From: Agromyces sp. Leaf222
GTDB taxonomy: Bacteria; Actinomycetota; Actinomycetes; Actinomycetales; Microbacteriaceae
DNA: 64,000 nucleotides
Reading direction: 5' to 3'
Assembly (NCBI RefSeq): GCF_001421565.1
Contig: NZ_LMKQ01000001.1
Span: 2,107,651 to 2,171,650, forward strand
A model generated the notes under the pieces. It was not told the DNA's origin. It did no database searches and saw only the letters and a program-made list of their open reading frames with translations. Both the position numbers and the translations under genes were made by a program. Each line of letters opens with the position of its first letter. Within the stretch, counting starts at the first letter, position 1. Of this stretch, positions 48,475-57,276 are shown one piece after another.

Positions 48475-48975
48475 CTACGAGCGCCAGATGTCGAGCGACT
48501 GCGCCGGAGGCCGCCCGTCGAACTCGGCGAGGATCAGGTGCGACCTCGTCGAGAGCACGCCGGGCATCACGTGGATGTCACGCAGGATCGCCTGGCTCAG
48601 CTGCTCGTGATCGGGCGCGCTGACCGTCAGCATCAGGTCGATGTCGCCCGAGACCGCCTGCACCTTCTCGACGAAGGGCAGTTCGGCGAGGCGCGCGGCG
48701 ACGGACTCCCAATCGGTTCCGGGCGCGATGCGCACGACGACGAGGGCCGAGATGCGAAGGCCGATCGACGTGCGGTCGATCTGCGCGCCGAAGCCCGTGA
48801 TGACGCCGCGTTCGACGAGGTGCTGCACCCGGTTGTGCGCTGCCGTTCGCGAGATGTGCACCCGTTCGGCCAGGGTTCGCACCGACAGCCGGCCGTCGCG
48901 GCTCAGCTCCGCGACGATTCGGCGATCGATGCTGTCGATCGCCTCGCCATGGTGTGCCGCATGCTCGGTCATCAT
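48475..48975 (-). CDS. Lrp/AsnC-family transcriptional regulator
   Basis: 166 residues. N-terminal winged HTH (IDRRIVAELSRDGRLSVRTLAERVHISRTAAHNRVQHL region, about residues 14-50) and a C-terminal RAM/AsnC ligand-binding domain (LVVVRIAPGTDWESVAARLA, VSGDIDLMLTVSAPDHEQL). It overlaps the stop of the upstream MpaB-like gene by 4 nt, so the two are co-expressed. Likely senses an amino acid or related molecule; the target is unknown. Confidence 0.92.
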   Translation of the reverse strand: MMTEHAAHHGEAIDSIDRRIVAELSRDGRLSVRTLAERVHISRTAAHNRVQHLVERGVITGFGAQIDRTSIGLRISALVVVRIAPGTDWESVAARLAELPFVEKVQAVSGDIDLMLTVSAPDHEQLSQAILRDIHVMPGVLSTRSHLILAEFDGRPPAQSLDIWRS

Positions 48976-49808
48976 CGTCCTCGGTGCTCACGCTCAGCGT
49001 ACCGGCGACGGGCCCGATGCAGCGAGACCCGCATGGGGGCATGCCGCACGAGGCGCGGCAGCCATGGCCAGACGGCGGCGACCCCGGCGAGCCAGGCGCG
49101 GGCGACCCGACGGGCGCGCGGGGTCCATCGGAACCCGTAGGCCTCCCGGAGCGCGGGCGTCAGCAACTCGGCGGTCACGAGCCGTACCGGGGGCAGCAGC
49201 ATCGAGAGGCCGCGCAGGGCATCGGATGTCGAGAGCAGCGTGCGTGCGACGTGACGGGCCTCATCGGTGACGCGCAGCGTCTCGAGGCGGGCGTTCCACC
49301 ACGTGTCGAACTCCGCCCGAGTCTCGGGCCATCCTTCGCGGGTGCCCTGCAGCCGGAACCCGAGCGGCGCGTACCCGCGGACGATGGCATCGGCATCCGT
49401 CGTGCGAAGCCGGCCGTACACGCGCTCGTGGATGTCGAGGGCCACCGCGAGGAGCGTCGAGGCCACCCACCGCTGCGCGTCGGCGTCGAACGCGCTGTAC
49501 GCGGCATCCGTATCGTCGGTCGCCCCCTCGGTTCGGGCGGCGCCACCCCGAACCGGCGCGTGGCGCGCGTTGACCCGGCGCACCGCGGCTGCGGCGATCT
49601 CGTCGTCGCCGAACCCGACGGCGTAGACGTAGTCGAGCGTGCCGATCAGCCGATCGAGCGGACGCGAGGCGAAGTCGCTGTGCCTGGCGACGCCACGGGC
49701 GACCCGGGGATCGGCCAGCTGCAGGAGGATCGCCGCGCCGCCGCCGAGCAGCAGGACGGCCTCCGCACCGTGGGCGCGGAACACCGCGTGTTCATCGTGG
49801 GCGTCCAT
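48972..49808 (-). CDS. oxygenase MpaB / DUF2236 family protein
   Basis: 278 residues. The N-terminus (DAHDEHAVFRAHGAEAVLLLGGGAAILLQLADPRVARGVARHSDF) is typical of DUF2236/MpaB-like heme oxygenase relatives, whose members include latex-clearing and mycophenolate-pathway enzymes. A long Ala-rich helix bundle follows, and the C-terminus is Arg-rich. The substrate cannot be inferred. Six bases after the SLT-type gene, and coupled to the Lrp gene by ATGA. Confidence 0.85.
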   Translation of the reverse strand: MDAHDEHAVFRAHGAEAVLLLGGGAAILLQLADPRVARGVARHSDFASRPLDRLIGTLDYVYAVGFGDDEIAAAAVRRVNARHAPVRGGAARTEGATDDTDAAYSAFDADAQRWVASTLLAVALDIHERVYGRLRTTDADAIVRGYAPLGFRLQGTREGWPETRAEFDTWWNARLETLRVTDEARHVARTLLSTSDALRGLSMLLPPVRLVTAELLTPALREAYGFRWTPRARRVARAWLAGVAAVWPWLPRLVRHAPMRVSLHRARRRYAEREHRGR

Positions 49809-49814
49809 GTCCCA

Positions 49815-50963
49815 TCAGTACCAGTTCACGGCCTCTGAGTGGGCCCATGCGGCGCACGGACTGCCGTAGCGCGACGAGATGTACGACAGGCCCCACTCGA
49901 TCTGGGTGGCGGCGTTCGTGCGCCAGTCGGCACCGGCGGCGGCCATCTTGCTGCCGGGAAGCGACTGGGGGATCCCGTAGGCGCCGCTCGACGCATTGTA
50001 GGCATCGGCCCGCCAGCTGGATTCGCGCATCCAGAGCGAGTACAGGCATTGGTACTGCCCGTCGCCCCAGCCGTACCTCGCCACCGCGGCGGCGGCGTAC
50101 GCCTGAGCGCCCCCGGTGTCGACGACGACGCCCGGCGGGGGAGCGGCGGTGAATCCGTCGCCCTCGGAGCCTGCTTCCGCTGCGGCGGCCTCTGCGGCTG
50201 CAGCGGCCGCAGCCTCGCGAGCTGCGCGCTCACGAGCCTCCTGTTCGCCGATGCGGAAGCGGCGTTCGACCTCGACGGATCGGTCGCGGAGGCTGGCGAG
50301 CTGGGCGTAGAGCGTGTCGAGCGCCGATTGCTGCTCGGCCACGCGGGCCTGGGCCGCCTCGTGAGCCGCTTCGGCCGCGGCTGCAGCCTCGACGGCCTCG
50401 GCCGCGAGTCTCGTGCGCTCGGCCTCTGCGCGATCGGCCTGGTCGCGAACGGAGGCGGCATCGGCCTCTGCGGTCTCCGCTCGCGCGGCCACTCCGCCGA
50501 TCACGTTGGTCAGCTGCGCCGCACGTGAGAGGCCCATCAGCAGGCGCGCGGAGGCGTCGCCGTTCAGCAGCAATCGCAGTCCGATGTCCGCTCCGCCGGT
50601 GCGCGCCAGCACGGCGCCCGCTCGGCCGAGGGCGGCGGTCGCGGCCTCGGCCTCGGCTTCGGCGGCCGCGGCCTGTTCGGCGAGGGTCGACGCCCGCGCC
50701 GCGGCATCCGCCCGCGCCTGCTCGGCGAGCGCCGATTCGGCGGCGGCGGTCACGGCGGCATCGCCGAGCCGGCCCGCCTCGGCCTCGAGCTCGTCGACGA
50801 AGGCCGTGATGCGGGTGGCCTCTGCCTCGCTCGCCCCGACCTTCGCCTTCGCGGCCTCGACCTCGTCCCACGTCGGGTAGTCCTCGGCGTTCGCGACACC
50901 GGCGGGCGCGAGGACGGCGGCGATGACGAGCACCGCCACGATGAAGCCCCTGAACCTGCGCAC
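49815..50963 (-). CDS. secreted coiled-coil protein with C-terminal lytic-transglycosylase-like domain
   Basis: About 382 residues. The start is set at GTG 50963 because the GGGGG run lies 5-6 nt upstream; GTG 50969 is too close. Signal peptide MRRFRGFIVAVLVIAAVLAP...ANA, then two long Ala/Glu-rich coiled-coil stretches (about 30-270) as in cell-division hydrolase cofactors. The C-terminal SLT-like domain has LWMRESSWRADAYNASSGAYGIPQSLPGSKM with the catalytic-type Glu and ends in WAHSEAVNWY. Likely acts on cell-wall peptidoglycan outside the membrane. Confidence 0.88.
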   Translation of the reverse strand: MRRFRGFIVAVLVIAAVLAPAGVANAEDYPTWDEVEAAKAKVGASEAEATRITAFVDELEAEAGRLGDAAVTAAAESALAEQARADAAARASTLAEQAAAAEAEAEAATAALGRAGAVLARTGGADIGLRLLLNGDASARLLMGLSRAAQLTNVIGGVAARAETAEADAASVRDQADRAEAERTRLAAEAVEAAAAAEAAHEAAQARVAEQQSALDTLYAQLASLRDRSVEVERRFRIGEQEARERAAREAAAAAAAEAAAAEAGSEGDGFTAAPPPGVVVDTGGAQAYAAAAVARYGWGDGQYQCLYSLWMRESSWRADAYNASSGAYGIPQSLPGSKMAAAGADWRTNAATQIEWGLSYISSRYGSPCAAWAHSEAVNWY

Positions 50964-51029
50964 GAACACCCCCTTCGAGCCCGGCGAGTCTACCCAGCGA
51001 CCGCGCGGGCTGCGGGTGGACACGCAGCG

Positions 51030-51035
51030 TAGACT
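51030..51035 (+). promoter_or_regulatory. -10 hexamer of the GH3 gene
   Basis: TAGACT 7 bp before ATG 51043; no ribosome site lies between, suggesting a leaderless transcript. Confidence 0.5.
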
Positions 51036-51042
51036 CGGTCGG

Positions 51043-52212
51043 ATGCGCACTCGGCTCCTCCTCGGCACCGCGGCCGTGCTCGCGATCTCGCTCCTCTCCG
51101 GGTGCTCCGGGGCGGCGCCGGTGGCGGCGCCGAAGCCGAGCGCGAGCCCCTCGGCGACCCCGACTCCGACGCCCGTCGACCCGGTCGCGGCCTTCGTCGA
51201 ATCGCGGATGGCGCAGATGAGCGTCGAGCAGAAGGCCGCCTCACTGCTCATGCTGCACGCGCCGGGCGTCGACCCCGCGCCCCTCCGCGCCTACCTCGAG
51301 CAGGGCGCCTCCGGGCTCATCCTCATGGGCGACAACGTTCCCGCCAACCCCGAGGAGCTGCGTGCGCTCGTCGGCGGCGCGCAGGTCGACGCCGAGCTCC
51401 CGGCGCTCGTCGCGATCGACGAGGAGGGCGGTGACGTGCAACGGTTGCCCTGGGATGCGGCGCCGGGGGCGGAGACGCTGCGCGCCGAGCCGCCGGCCGC
51501 GACGACCGACGCCTTCTCGGCACGCGCGGCCACGCTCGCGGCGTCGGGACTGAACGTGAACTTCGGCATCGTGGCGGATGTCACGGCCGACCCCGACTCG
51601 TTCATCGCGTCGCGCGTGCTCGGCACCGACCCGATCGCCGCCGGCGAGCGGGTCGCGGCGGCCGTCACCGGCGAGCAGGGCACCGTGTTCAGCACCCTGA
51701 AGCACTTCCCAGGGCACGGGGCGGCGCCGGGCGACTCCCACTCGAGCGTACCGAGCGCCCCGCTCACGATCGACGAGTGGCGCGCCGGTCCGGCGATCCC
51801 GTTCCAGGACGGCATCGATGCCGGCGCGGAACTCGTGATGACCGGGCATCTCGCGTACCCGGCCGTCGATGCGCTGCCGGCCTCGCTCTCGCCCGAATGG
51901 CACCGGATCCTGCGCGACGAACTCGGATTCGACGGCGTCGTCGTGACCGACGACATGCTCATGCTCGGCGACAACGGGCTGCCCGAGTACGCGGACCCGA
52001 ACGAGAATGCGGTCCGCGCTGTCGCCTCCGGCGCGGATCTGCTGCTCTACGTGCTGCCGGCCGATCCGGCCGACGCGGGAATCTCGGTCGACGGCCTCGT
52101 GGGTGCGATCGCCGCAGCGGTGTCGTCGGGGCGCATTCCTCAGGCGAGGCTCGACGATGCGGTCGAGCGAGTGCTCACGCTCCGACGCGACCTCGTCGAG
52201 AAAGTTTCCTGA
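51043..52212 (+). CDS. glycoside hydrolase family 3 lipoprotein (beta-N-acetylglucosaminidase-like)
   Basis: 389 residues. Signal peptide with lipobox LSGC, a Pro/Thr/Ser linker, then a single-domain GH3 barrel: VAIDEEGGDVQRL, LKHFPGHGAAPGDSHSS (the KHFPGHG...D/H motif of NagZ-type enzymes, with the catalytic His-Asp pair), and FDGVVVTDDMLMLG with the nucleophile Asp. NagZ-type enzymes cleave N-acetylglucosamine from peptidoglycan fragments; this one is anchored outside the cell. Divergent from the SLT-type gene, which fits a joint role in wall turnover. Confidence 0.93.
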   Translation: MRTRLLLGTAAVLAISLLSGCSGAAPVAAPKPSASPSATPTPTPVDPVAAFVESRMAQMSVEQKAASLLMLHAPGVDPAPLRAYLEQGASGLILMGDNVPANPEELRALVGGAQVDAELPALVAIDEEGGDVQRLPWDAAPGAETLRAEPPAATTDAFSARAATLAASGLNVNFGIVADVTADPDSFIASRVLGTDPIAAGERVAAAVTGEQGTVFSTLKHFPGHGAAPGDSHSSVPSAPLTIDEWRAGPAIPFQDGIDAGAELVMTGHLAYPAVDALPASLSPEWHRILRDELGFDGVVVTDDMLMLGDNGLPEYADPNENAVRAVASGADLLLYVLPADPADAGISVDGLVGAIAAAVSSGRIPQARLDDAVERVLTLRRDLVEKVS

Positions 52213-52295
52213 AACACGGAATACCCCACCAATTACATGCGTTCGCATTGATATGTGGCGCGCATGCCACGTCGACATCGAATACGGAGAACCAC

Positions 52296-52859
52296 ATGAC
52301 GAACACCGCCATCGGCACCGAGATCCCCGGCTACCGCGCAGGAACCTGGGTCATCGACCCGACCCACAGTGAGGTCGCGTTCAGCATCCGCCACATCATG
52401 ATCAGCAAGGTCAAGGGCAAGTTCGAGCGTTTCGACGCCACCTTCGTGACGACCGAGAACCCGCTCGACTCCAGCGTCACGGCATCGGCCGAGGTCGCCT
52501 CCGTCAACACCAACGAGCCGAACCGCGACGCGCACCTCCGCACCGGCGACTTCTTCGAGGCCGAGACCCACCCCACGATCGACTTCGTCTCGACCGGCGT
52601 TCGCCTCGATGGCGGCGACTTCAAGGTGGACGGGGACCTGACCATCCGCGGCATCACCAAGCCCGTCACCTTCGACTTCGAGTTCGGCGGCTTCGGCGGC
52701 GACCCCTACGGCAACTACAAGGCCGGCGCCACCGCGAAGACCGTGATCAACCGCGAGGACTTCGGCCTGCTCTACAACGCGGCCCTCGAGACCGGCGGCG
52801 TGCTGCTCGGCGACAAGGTCACCATCACGCTCGAGCTGCAGGCGGCACTGCAGCAGTAA
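52296..52859 (+). CDS. YceI-family lipocalin-like protein
   Basis: 187 residues, the complete YceI fold: YRAGTWVIDPTHSEVAFSIRHIMISKVKGKFERFDATF, HLRTGDFFEAETHPTIDF, GDLTIRGITKPVTFDFEF and AKTVINREDFGL. YceI proteins bind isoprenoid chains. There is no signal peptide, so this one is cytosolic. A GTGGC/GCCAC inverted repeat (52255-52270) lies in the leader, upstream of the CGGAGA ribosome site. Confidence 0.93.
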   Translation: MTNTAIGTEIPGYRAGTWVIDPTHSEVAFSIRHIMISKVKGKFERFDATFVTTENPLDSSVTASAEVASVNTNEPNRDAHLRTGDFFEAETHPTIDFVSTGVRLDGGDFKVDGDLTIRGITKPVTFDFEFGGFGGDPYGNYKAGATAKTVINREDFGLLYNAALETGGVLLGDKVTITLELQAALQQ

Positions 52860-52878
52860 GTCGTTCCACTTCGATGGA

Positions 52879-52902
52879 GGGCGGTCGCTTCGGCGGCCGC
52901 CC
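52879..52902. terminator. hairpin terminator after yceI
   Basis: 10-bp stem GGGCGGTCGC/GCGGCCGCCC (one G-T pair) with a TTCG tetraloop, between convergent genes. Confidence 0.75.
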
Positions 52903-52943
52903 TGCGTCGTCTCCGCGGCCGCTGCGTCGCCTCCAGAAGCGCA

Positions 52944-54080
52944 TCACCCCTTCTCGAAGGCTCCAGGCACGGTCACCTCGCCGAGCGAGGTCGACCAGAA
53001 GTCGGCCCAGCGGCCGAACGCCGGCATGAACTCGGCGAGCTCGAACCCAGCGCCGAACGGCGAGACCTCGACGGCCGTGGCGCCGCGCCGCTCGGGGGAG
53101 CGGCGCCAGGTGCCGACGACCTCGCCGTCGGCCACGAGGATCGGCAGGAACAGGCCGTTCTTGCCGGGCACCACACGCAGGCCGTCTTCGGCGGAGCAGA
53201 ACGCGGTGCGGTCGGGGTACCCGAGGAAGTACTCGTCGAACGGCGCGAGCACGTGCCGGCTCGGCCCGCCGGTCGCGGGCTGGGGTTCGGACTCCGGCGC
53301 GGACTCGGCGACGACGTGGCGATCGCCGGAGAAGGCGACGACGGCATCGCCCGCGGCGGCGACCGCCGTGCGCGCCTGCGTCACCGTCAGTCCCGTCCAC
53401 CAGGCGAAGTCGTGCACGGTGACCGGGCCGTGCCCCCTCGCGTACCCGACGAAGAGTCTGGCGAGCGTCTCGTCGGGGTCATCGGGATCGCTCGAACGCG
53501 CAGGGGACCACTCGTCGAGCAGCACGAACCGCTGCCGCGCACGCGTGTCGATCGGTCCGCAGCACAGCACGCCCTCGATCGCCAGGCGCCAGATGAGGTG
53601 ATAGCCGCGCTGGCCCGTGATGGGGATGCCGGCGGCCTCCCATGCGGCCTGCAGCTCGTCGCGCGACGCCGACCGGCCGCCCTCGAGTTCGCGGACCGCG
53701 ATCGCTCGTGCCGCGCCGTGCACCGCGTCGTCGATGCCCTCGTCGCGATGGTTCTTCGCCGCGCGCTGCATGAGCCGCCCGGACGTCAGGCCGAGGATCG
53801 GCCTGAGCATCTCGGGTGCGACGAAATGCAGCGTGCCGCGCATCGGCCACGATCGCAGCAGCGACCGGTCGTCGATGGCGGCGTCGATCGTGGTCTCATG
53901 CGAACCCGGCACCCGCGCGCCGAGCACCCACTTCGCCGCCGCGAGGTCCTGCGCCTGCACGCACACGAGCCGCTCGACCACGTCGCGGGGCGTCGCGAGG
54001 CCGCGGCCGAGCCCCTGGGCGGCCAGTCGTGCGGACCGCAATGCGAGGGTCGCGGGGTCGCTCGAGACATCCGTCGTCAT
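52944..54080 (-). CDS. winged-helix DNA-binding protein (HTH_42, AlkZ-like DNA glycosylase family)
   Basis: 378 residues. HTH_42 family marks: LVCVQAQDLAAAKWVLGARV, containing the Q-x-Q (QAQ) motif that is catalytic in the interstrand-crosslink glycosylase AlkZ, and SWPMRGTLHFVAPEML. The middle and C-terminal winged-helix regions (VHDFAWWTGLTVTQARTAV; LAPFDEYFLGYPDR) also match. Activity on crosslinked DNA is possible but not shown; many members are uncharacterised. Divergent from the ABC-F gene. Confidence 0.88.
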   Translation of the reverse strand: MTTDVSSDPATLALRSARLAAQGLGRGLATPRDVVERLVCVQAQDLAAAKWVLGARVPGSHETTIDAAIDDRSLLRSWPMRGTLHFVAPEMLRPILGLTSGRLMQRAAKNHRDEGIDDAVHGAARAIAVRELEGGRSASRDELQAAWEAAGIPITGQRGYHLIWRLAIEGVLCCGPIDTRARQRFVLLDEWSPARSSDPDDPDETLARLFVGYARGHGPVTVHDFAWWTGLTVTQARTAVAAAGDAVVAFSGDRHVVAESAPESEPQPATGGPSRHVLAPFDEYFLGYPDRTAFCSAEDGLRVVPGKNGLFLPILVADGEVVGTWRRSPERRGATAVEVSPFGAGFELAEFMPAFGRWADFWSTSLGEVTVPGAFEKG

Positions 54081-54135
54081 GCTGCGAGTCTGCCGCGCCC
54101 CGCCGACATCGGCGCCGAGCGCGCCCGACGGACGA

Positions 54136-54141
54136 TAGACT
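54136..54141 (+). promoter_or_regulatory. -10 hexamer upstream of the ABC-F gene
   Basis: TAGACT (in GATAGACTGG). A GTG at 54150, eight bases on, opens a short leader reading frame; the ABC-F start lies at 54197. Confidence 0.5.
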
Positions 54142-54149
54142 GGGCGGCT

Positions 54150-54245
54150 GTGCCACGTCGGCACGATCCCACCCCCACACCTGCCGGAGGCTTCCTGTGC
54201 TCGCCGTTCACGATCTCGAGATCCGCGTCGGCGCACGCGTCCTGA
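54150..54245 (+). other. possible 31-codon upstream reading frame overlapping the ABC-F start
   Basis: From GTG 54150 the frame reads MPRRHDPTPTPAGGFLCSPF and ends with TGA at 54245, 49 nt inside the ABC-F gene in another frame. It would be leaderless, given TAGACT just upstream. ABC-F genes of the antibiotic-resistance type often have regulatory leader peptides; whether this one is translated is unknown, and it could be accidental. Confidence 0.3.
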
Positions 54246-55795
54246 TGGAGCACGTGAACTTCCGCGTTTCCGACGGCGACAAGATCGGCCTCGTCGGCCG
54301 CAACGGCGCCGGCAAGACGACGCTCACCAAGACCCTCGCGGGCGAGACGCTCCCCACCGACGGCCGCATCGACCGCTCCGGCGAGATCGGCTACCTCCCG
54401 CAGGACCCTCGCTCCGGCGACCCCGAGATGCTCGCCCGCACGCGCATCCTCGACGCGCGCGGCCTGGGCTCGATCGTGCTCGACATGCATCAGGCGTCGA
54501 TCGACATGGGCAGCGCCGACCCCATCGTCGCCGAGAAGGCGATGAAGAAGTACGGCAACCTCACCGACCGCTTCAACGCGCTCGGCGGGTACGCGGCCGA
54601 GGCCGAGGCGGCGTCGATCGCCTCGAACCTCAACCTCCCCGATCGCATCCTCGACCAGCCGCTGAAGACGCTCTCGGGCGGCCAGCGCCGTCGCATCGAG
54701 CTCGCGCGCATCCTGTTCTCCGACGCCGGCACGATGATCCTCGACGAGCCCACGAACCACCTCGACGCCGACTCGGTCGTCTGGCTCCGCGAGTTCCTGA
54801 AGGGCTACAAGGGCGGCGTCATCGTGATCTCGCACGATGTCGTGCTCGTCGACGAGGTCGTGAACCGCGTGTTCTACCTCGACGCGAACCGCTCGATCAT
54901 CGACATCTACAACATGGGCTGGAAGCACTACCAGCGCCAGCGCGCCGCCGACGAGGAGCGCCGCAAGAAGGAGCGCGCCAACGCCGAGAAGAAGGCCGGC
55001 GTCCTGCAGATGCAGGCCGCACGCTTCGGCGCGAAGGCGTCCAAGGCCGCGGCCGCGCACCAGATGGTCGCGCGTGCAGAGAAGCTCCTCGCCGGCCTCG
55101 ACGAGGTGCGCGCCGTCGACCGGGTGGCCAAGCTCCGGTTCCCGACGCCCGCGCCCTGCGGCCGCACGCCCATCACCGCGAGCGACCTGTCGAAGAGCTA
55201 CGGCTCGCTCGAGATCTTCACCGCCGTCGACCTCGCGATCGACCGCGGCTCGAAGGTCGTCATCATCGGGTTCAACGGTGCGGGCAAGACCACCCTGCTC
55301 CGCATCCTCGCGGGTGTCGACAAGCCCGACACCGGCACGGTCGAACCGGGGCACGGCCTGCGAGTGGGCTACTACGCCCAGGAGCACGAGACCATCGACG
55401 TCAAGCGCAGCGTGCTCGAGAACATGGTGAGCTCGTCGCCGAACCTCACCGAGACCGAGGCGCGAAAGGTGCTCGGCTCGTTCCTGTTCACGGGCGACGA
55501 CGTGCACAAGGCAGCCGGCGTGCTCTCCGGTGGCGAGAAGACGCGACTGGCACTCGCGATGATCGTCGTGTCAGGCGCGAACGTGTTGCTCCTCGACGAG
55601 CCGACGAACAACCTCGACCCCGCGAGCCGCGCCGAGATCCTCGACGCGCTCGCGCACTACGAGGGCTCCGTCGTGCTCGTCTCGCACGACCCCGGAGCCG
55701 TCGAGGCTCTGAACCCCGAGCGGGTGCTCATCATGCCCGACGGCACCGAAGACCACTGGAGCGCCGACTACCAGGAGCTCATCGAGCTGGCTTGA
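54197..55795 (+). CDS. ABC-F family translation ATPase
   Basis: 532 residues, two ABC domains without membrane parts, joined by a charged linker (RRKKERANAEKKAGVLQMQA) typical of ABC-F proteins. Walker A GRNGAGKTTLTKTL and GFNGAGKTTLLRIL; signatures LSGGQRRRIELAR and LSGGEKTRLALA; Walker B MILDEPTNHLD and LLLDEPTNNLD. These proteins act at the ribosomal E site. The start is GTG 54197 with GGAGG six bases upstream. It is closest in layout to housekeeping EttA/Uup-type members; drug resistance cannot be judged. Confidence 0.93.
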   Translation: MLAVHDLEIRVGARVLMEHVNFRVSDGDKIGLVGRNGAGKTTLTKTLAGETLPTDGRIDRSGEIGYLPQDPRSGDPEMLARTRILDARGLGSIVLDMHQASIDMGSADPIVAEKAMKKYGNLTDRFNALGGYAAEAEAASIASNLNLPDRILDQPLKTLSGGQRRRIELARILFSDAGTMILDEPTNHLDADSVVWLREFLKGYKGGVIVISHDVVLVDEVVNRVFYLDANRSIIDIYNMGWKHYQRQRAADEERRKKERANAEKKAGVLQMQAARFGAKASKAAAAHQMVARAEKLLAGLDEVRAVDRVAKLRFPTPAPCGRTPITASDLSKSYGSLEIFTAVDLAIDRGSKVVIIGFNGAGKTTLLRILAGVDKPDTGTVEPGHGLRVGYYAQEHETIDVKRSVLENMVSSSPNLTETEARKVLGSFLFTGDDVHKAAGVLSGGEKTRLALAMIVVSGANVLLLDEPTNNLDPASRAEILDALAHYEGSVVLVSHDPGAVEALNPERVLIMPDGTEDHWSADYQELIELA

Positions 55796-55805
55796 CCGTC
55801 CGGCG

Positions 55806-56648
55806 CTACCGCCGGTCGAGCACGCCGTCCTCGAGATCGGCGTCAGAGTCCCGGCGCTGCGTGCGGTTCACCTGGCGCTGCACCGGCCGCTTGTGGTCCA
55901 TGGGCACTCCGGATGCCTCGGCGAGGGCCTTGCGCTCCCGGTTCGCCGCCCAGGCGAGCCCGATGAACCCCATGATGGCGAACACGAACCACTGGAGCGC
56001 GTACGACAGGTGCGGGCCCTCGTCGCGCAGGGGTCGGGTCGCCGCGATCGGCGGCTCGGCGGCATCCGCCCCGGACTCCACGAGCAGCCCGTACGCACCG
56101 GTATAGGTCGGCTCGTCGAGGCGGCCGGCGAGTTCGTCGAGGTCGATGGTGGCGAACTCGTCGCCGGCCGAGGTGCGGCCGTTGATCTGGCCCTCGCCCG
56201 CCTTCAGGCGCGCCTCGACGTCGACCCGACCCGACGGGGGAGCCGCGTACTCGCTCGGGCGTCCGTCTGAGTCCTGGGCGACCCATCCGCGATCGACAAC
56301 GAACACGGTGCCGTCGACGAGGAGCATGGGCGTCAGCACCTCGAATCCGCTGCCGCCCTGACCCGGGCGGTTGCGCACGACGACCTCCTCGTCGGCGAGG
56401 TACTCGCCCGACAGGGCGACGACCTGCCAGCGCTGGTCGACATCGAACCCGTCGAGCTCGGGGAGTGCGTCGGCCACCGGGATCGCCTGGGCATCGTAGT
56501 TCGCGTCGATGCGGGCGATCTCGGCGCGCGCCTCGGCGCGGCGGGCGAACTGCCACATGCCGAGCGCGCAGCAGACGATCGCGAACACGACGACGAGGGC
56601 GAGGTAGCCGGCCCAGCGTCGTGATCTCAGGAAAGACCAGTCGCTCAC
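55806..56648 (-). CDS. SURF1-family cytochrome oxidase assembly protein
   Basis: 280 residues with the two-helix SURF1 layout: an N-terminal helix (RWAGYLALVVVFAIVCCALGMWQFARR), an extracytoplasmic domain with VVVRNRPGQGGSGFEVLTPM and VFVVDRGWVAQ, and a C-terminal helix (YALQWFVFAIMGFIGLAWA). Assists heme A insertion or assembly of aa3 oxidase. The start is GTG 56648, overlapping the previous stop (GTGA). The charged tail (QRRDSDADLEDGVLDRR) is long. Its oxidase role links it to ctaA/ctaB at 3.6-6.2 kb. Confidence 0.92.
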   Translation of the reverse strand: MSDWSFLRSRRWAGYLALVVVFAIVCCALGMWQFARRAEARAEIARIDANYDAQAIPVADALPELDGFDVDQRWQVVALSGEYLADEEVVVRNRPGQGGSGFEVLTPMLLVDGTVFVVDRGWVAQDSDGRPSEYAAPPSGRVDVEARLKAGEGQINGRTSAGDEFATIDLDELAGRLDEPTYTGAYGLLVESGADAAEPPIAATRPLRDEGPHLSYALQWFVFAIMGFIGLAWAANRERKALAEASGVPMDHKRPVQRQVNRTQRRDSDADLEDGVLDRR

Positions 56649-56884
56649 GAATCGACCTCGGCCGCCTCGTCGAGCTCGCCCGCGAAGGCCTCGACGCGAA
56701 CCGGGAACGACCGTGTCTCGAGGAACCCGCGCAGGTAGCCGACGTGCTCCTCGCACGCGAGCCAGGTCTTCCACCGGTCACCCGTGTGGATGCGGGGGTT
56801 CTGCCAGTCGATGCGCCAGGCCGCGGCCTCGTGGCACGACGCGCGCGAGCAGACCGCGCCGTCGGGCTGCATGCCGCCGATCAT
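56645..56884 (-). CDS. small Cys/His protein between DUF3099 and SURF1
   Basis: 79 residues with a C-x4-C-H pattern near the start (VCSRASCHEAAAW), and LACEEH further on, suggesting a zinc-binding site. WRIDWQNPRIHTGDRWKTWL is distinctive. It is conserved at this position in related genomes as I recall (sometimes labelled acetone carboxylase without basis). ATGA/GTGA overlaps at both ends couple it to its neighbours. Function unknown. Confidence 0.75.
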   Translation of the reverse strand: MIGGMQPDGAVCSRASCHEAAAWRIDWQNPRIHTGDRWKTWLACEEHVGYLRGFLETRSFPVRVEAFAGELDEAAEVDS

Positions 56885-57276
56885 GCGGCGTTCCGATCGT
56901 CGTCGCCGCGCGGCATCCGCTCGGAACCGTCGGCGTTCGTCTCAGCGCGCGGCGCGTCGCCCGCCGAACCCGCCGGAGCAGCAGGGTCTGGGGTGGGAGA
57001 ACCGGTCGCGGAACCTGCGCCGGACACGGGCACGATCGTGCCTGGTCGCTCGACGGCTCCACCGAGACCGGGCCCGCTGACGTTCGCGAGGACGACCGCG
57101 ATGTACGGCAGCACGATCGCGCCGACGGCGCAGACGACCAGCCACCAACCCTGCACGAACAGCATCGCGAAGATGCAGAGCAGCCTGATCGCCATGGCGA
57201 TCGAGTACTTGATCATGCGCGAGCGCCGCTCCGCCTCGGGGGAGAGCGGCAGGCTCGTGATCGATTGCTGCTTCAT
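56881..57276 (-). CDS. DUF3099 membrane protein
   Basis: 131 residues from ATG 57276 (a TTG one codon upstream is less likely). QSITSLPLSPEAERRSRMIKYSIAM followed by two closely spaced helices (LLCIFAMLFVQGWWLVV and CAVGAIVLPYIAVVLANV) is the DUF3099 pattern. The C-terminal 60 residues are low-complexity Pro/Ala/Gly. It starts a three-gene coupled operon ending with SURF1. Confidence 0.9.
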   Translation of the reverse strand: MKQQSITSLPLSPEAERRSRMIKYSIAMAIRLLCIFAMLFVQGWWLVVCAVGAIVLPYIAVVLANVSGPGLGGAVERPGTIVPVSGAGSATGSPTPDPAAPAGSAGDAPRAETNADGSERMPRGDDDRNAA

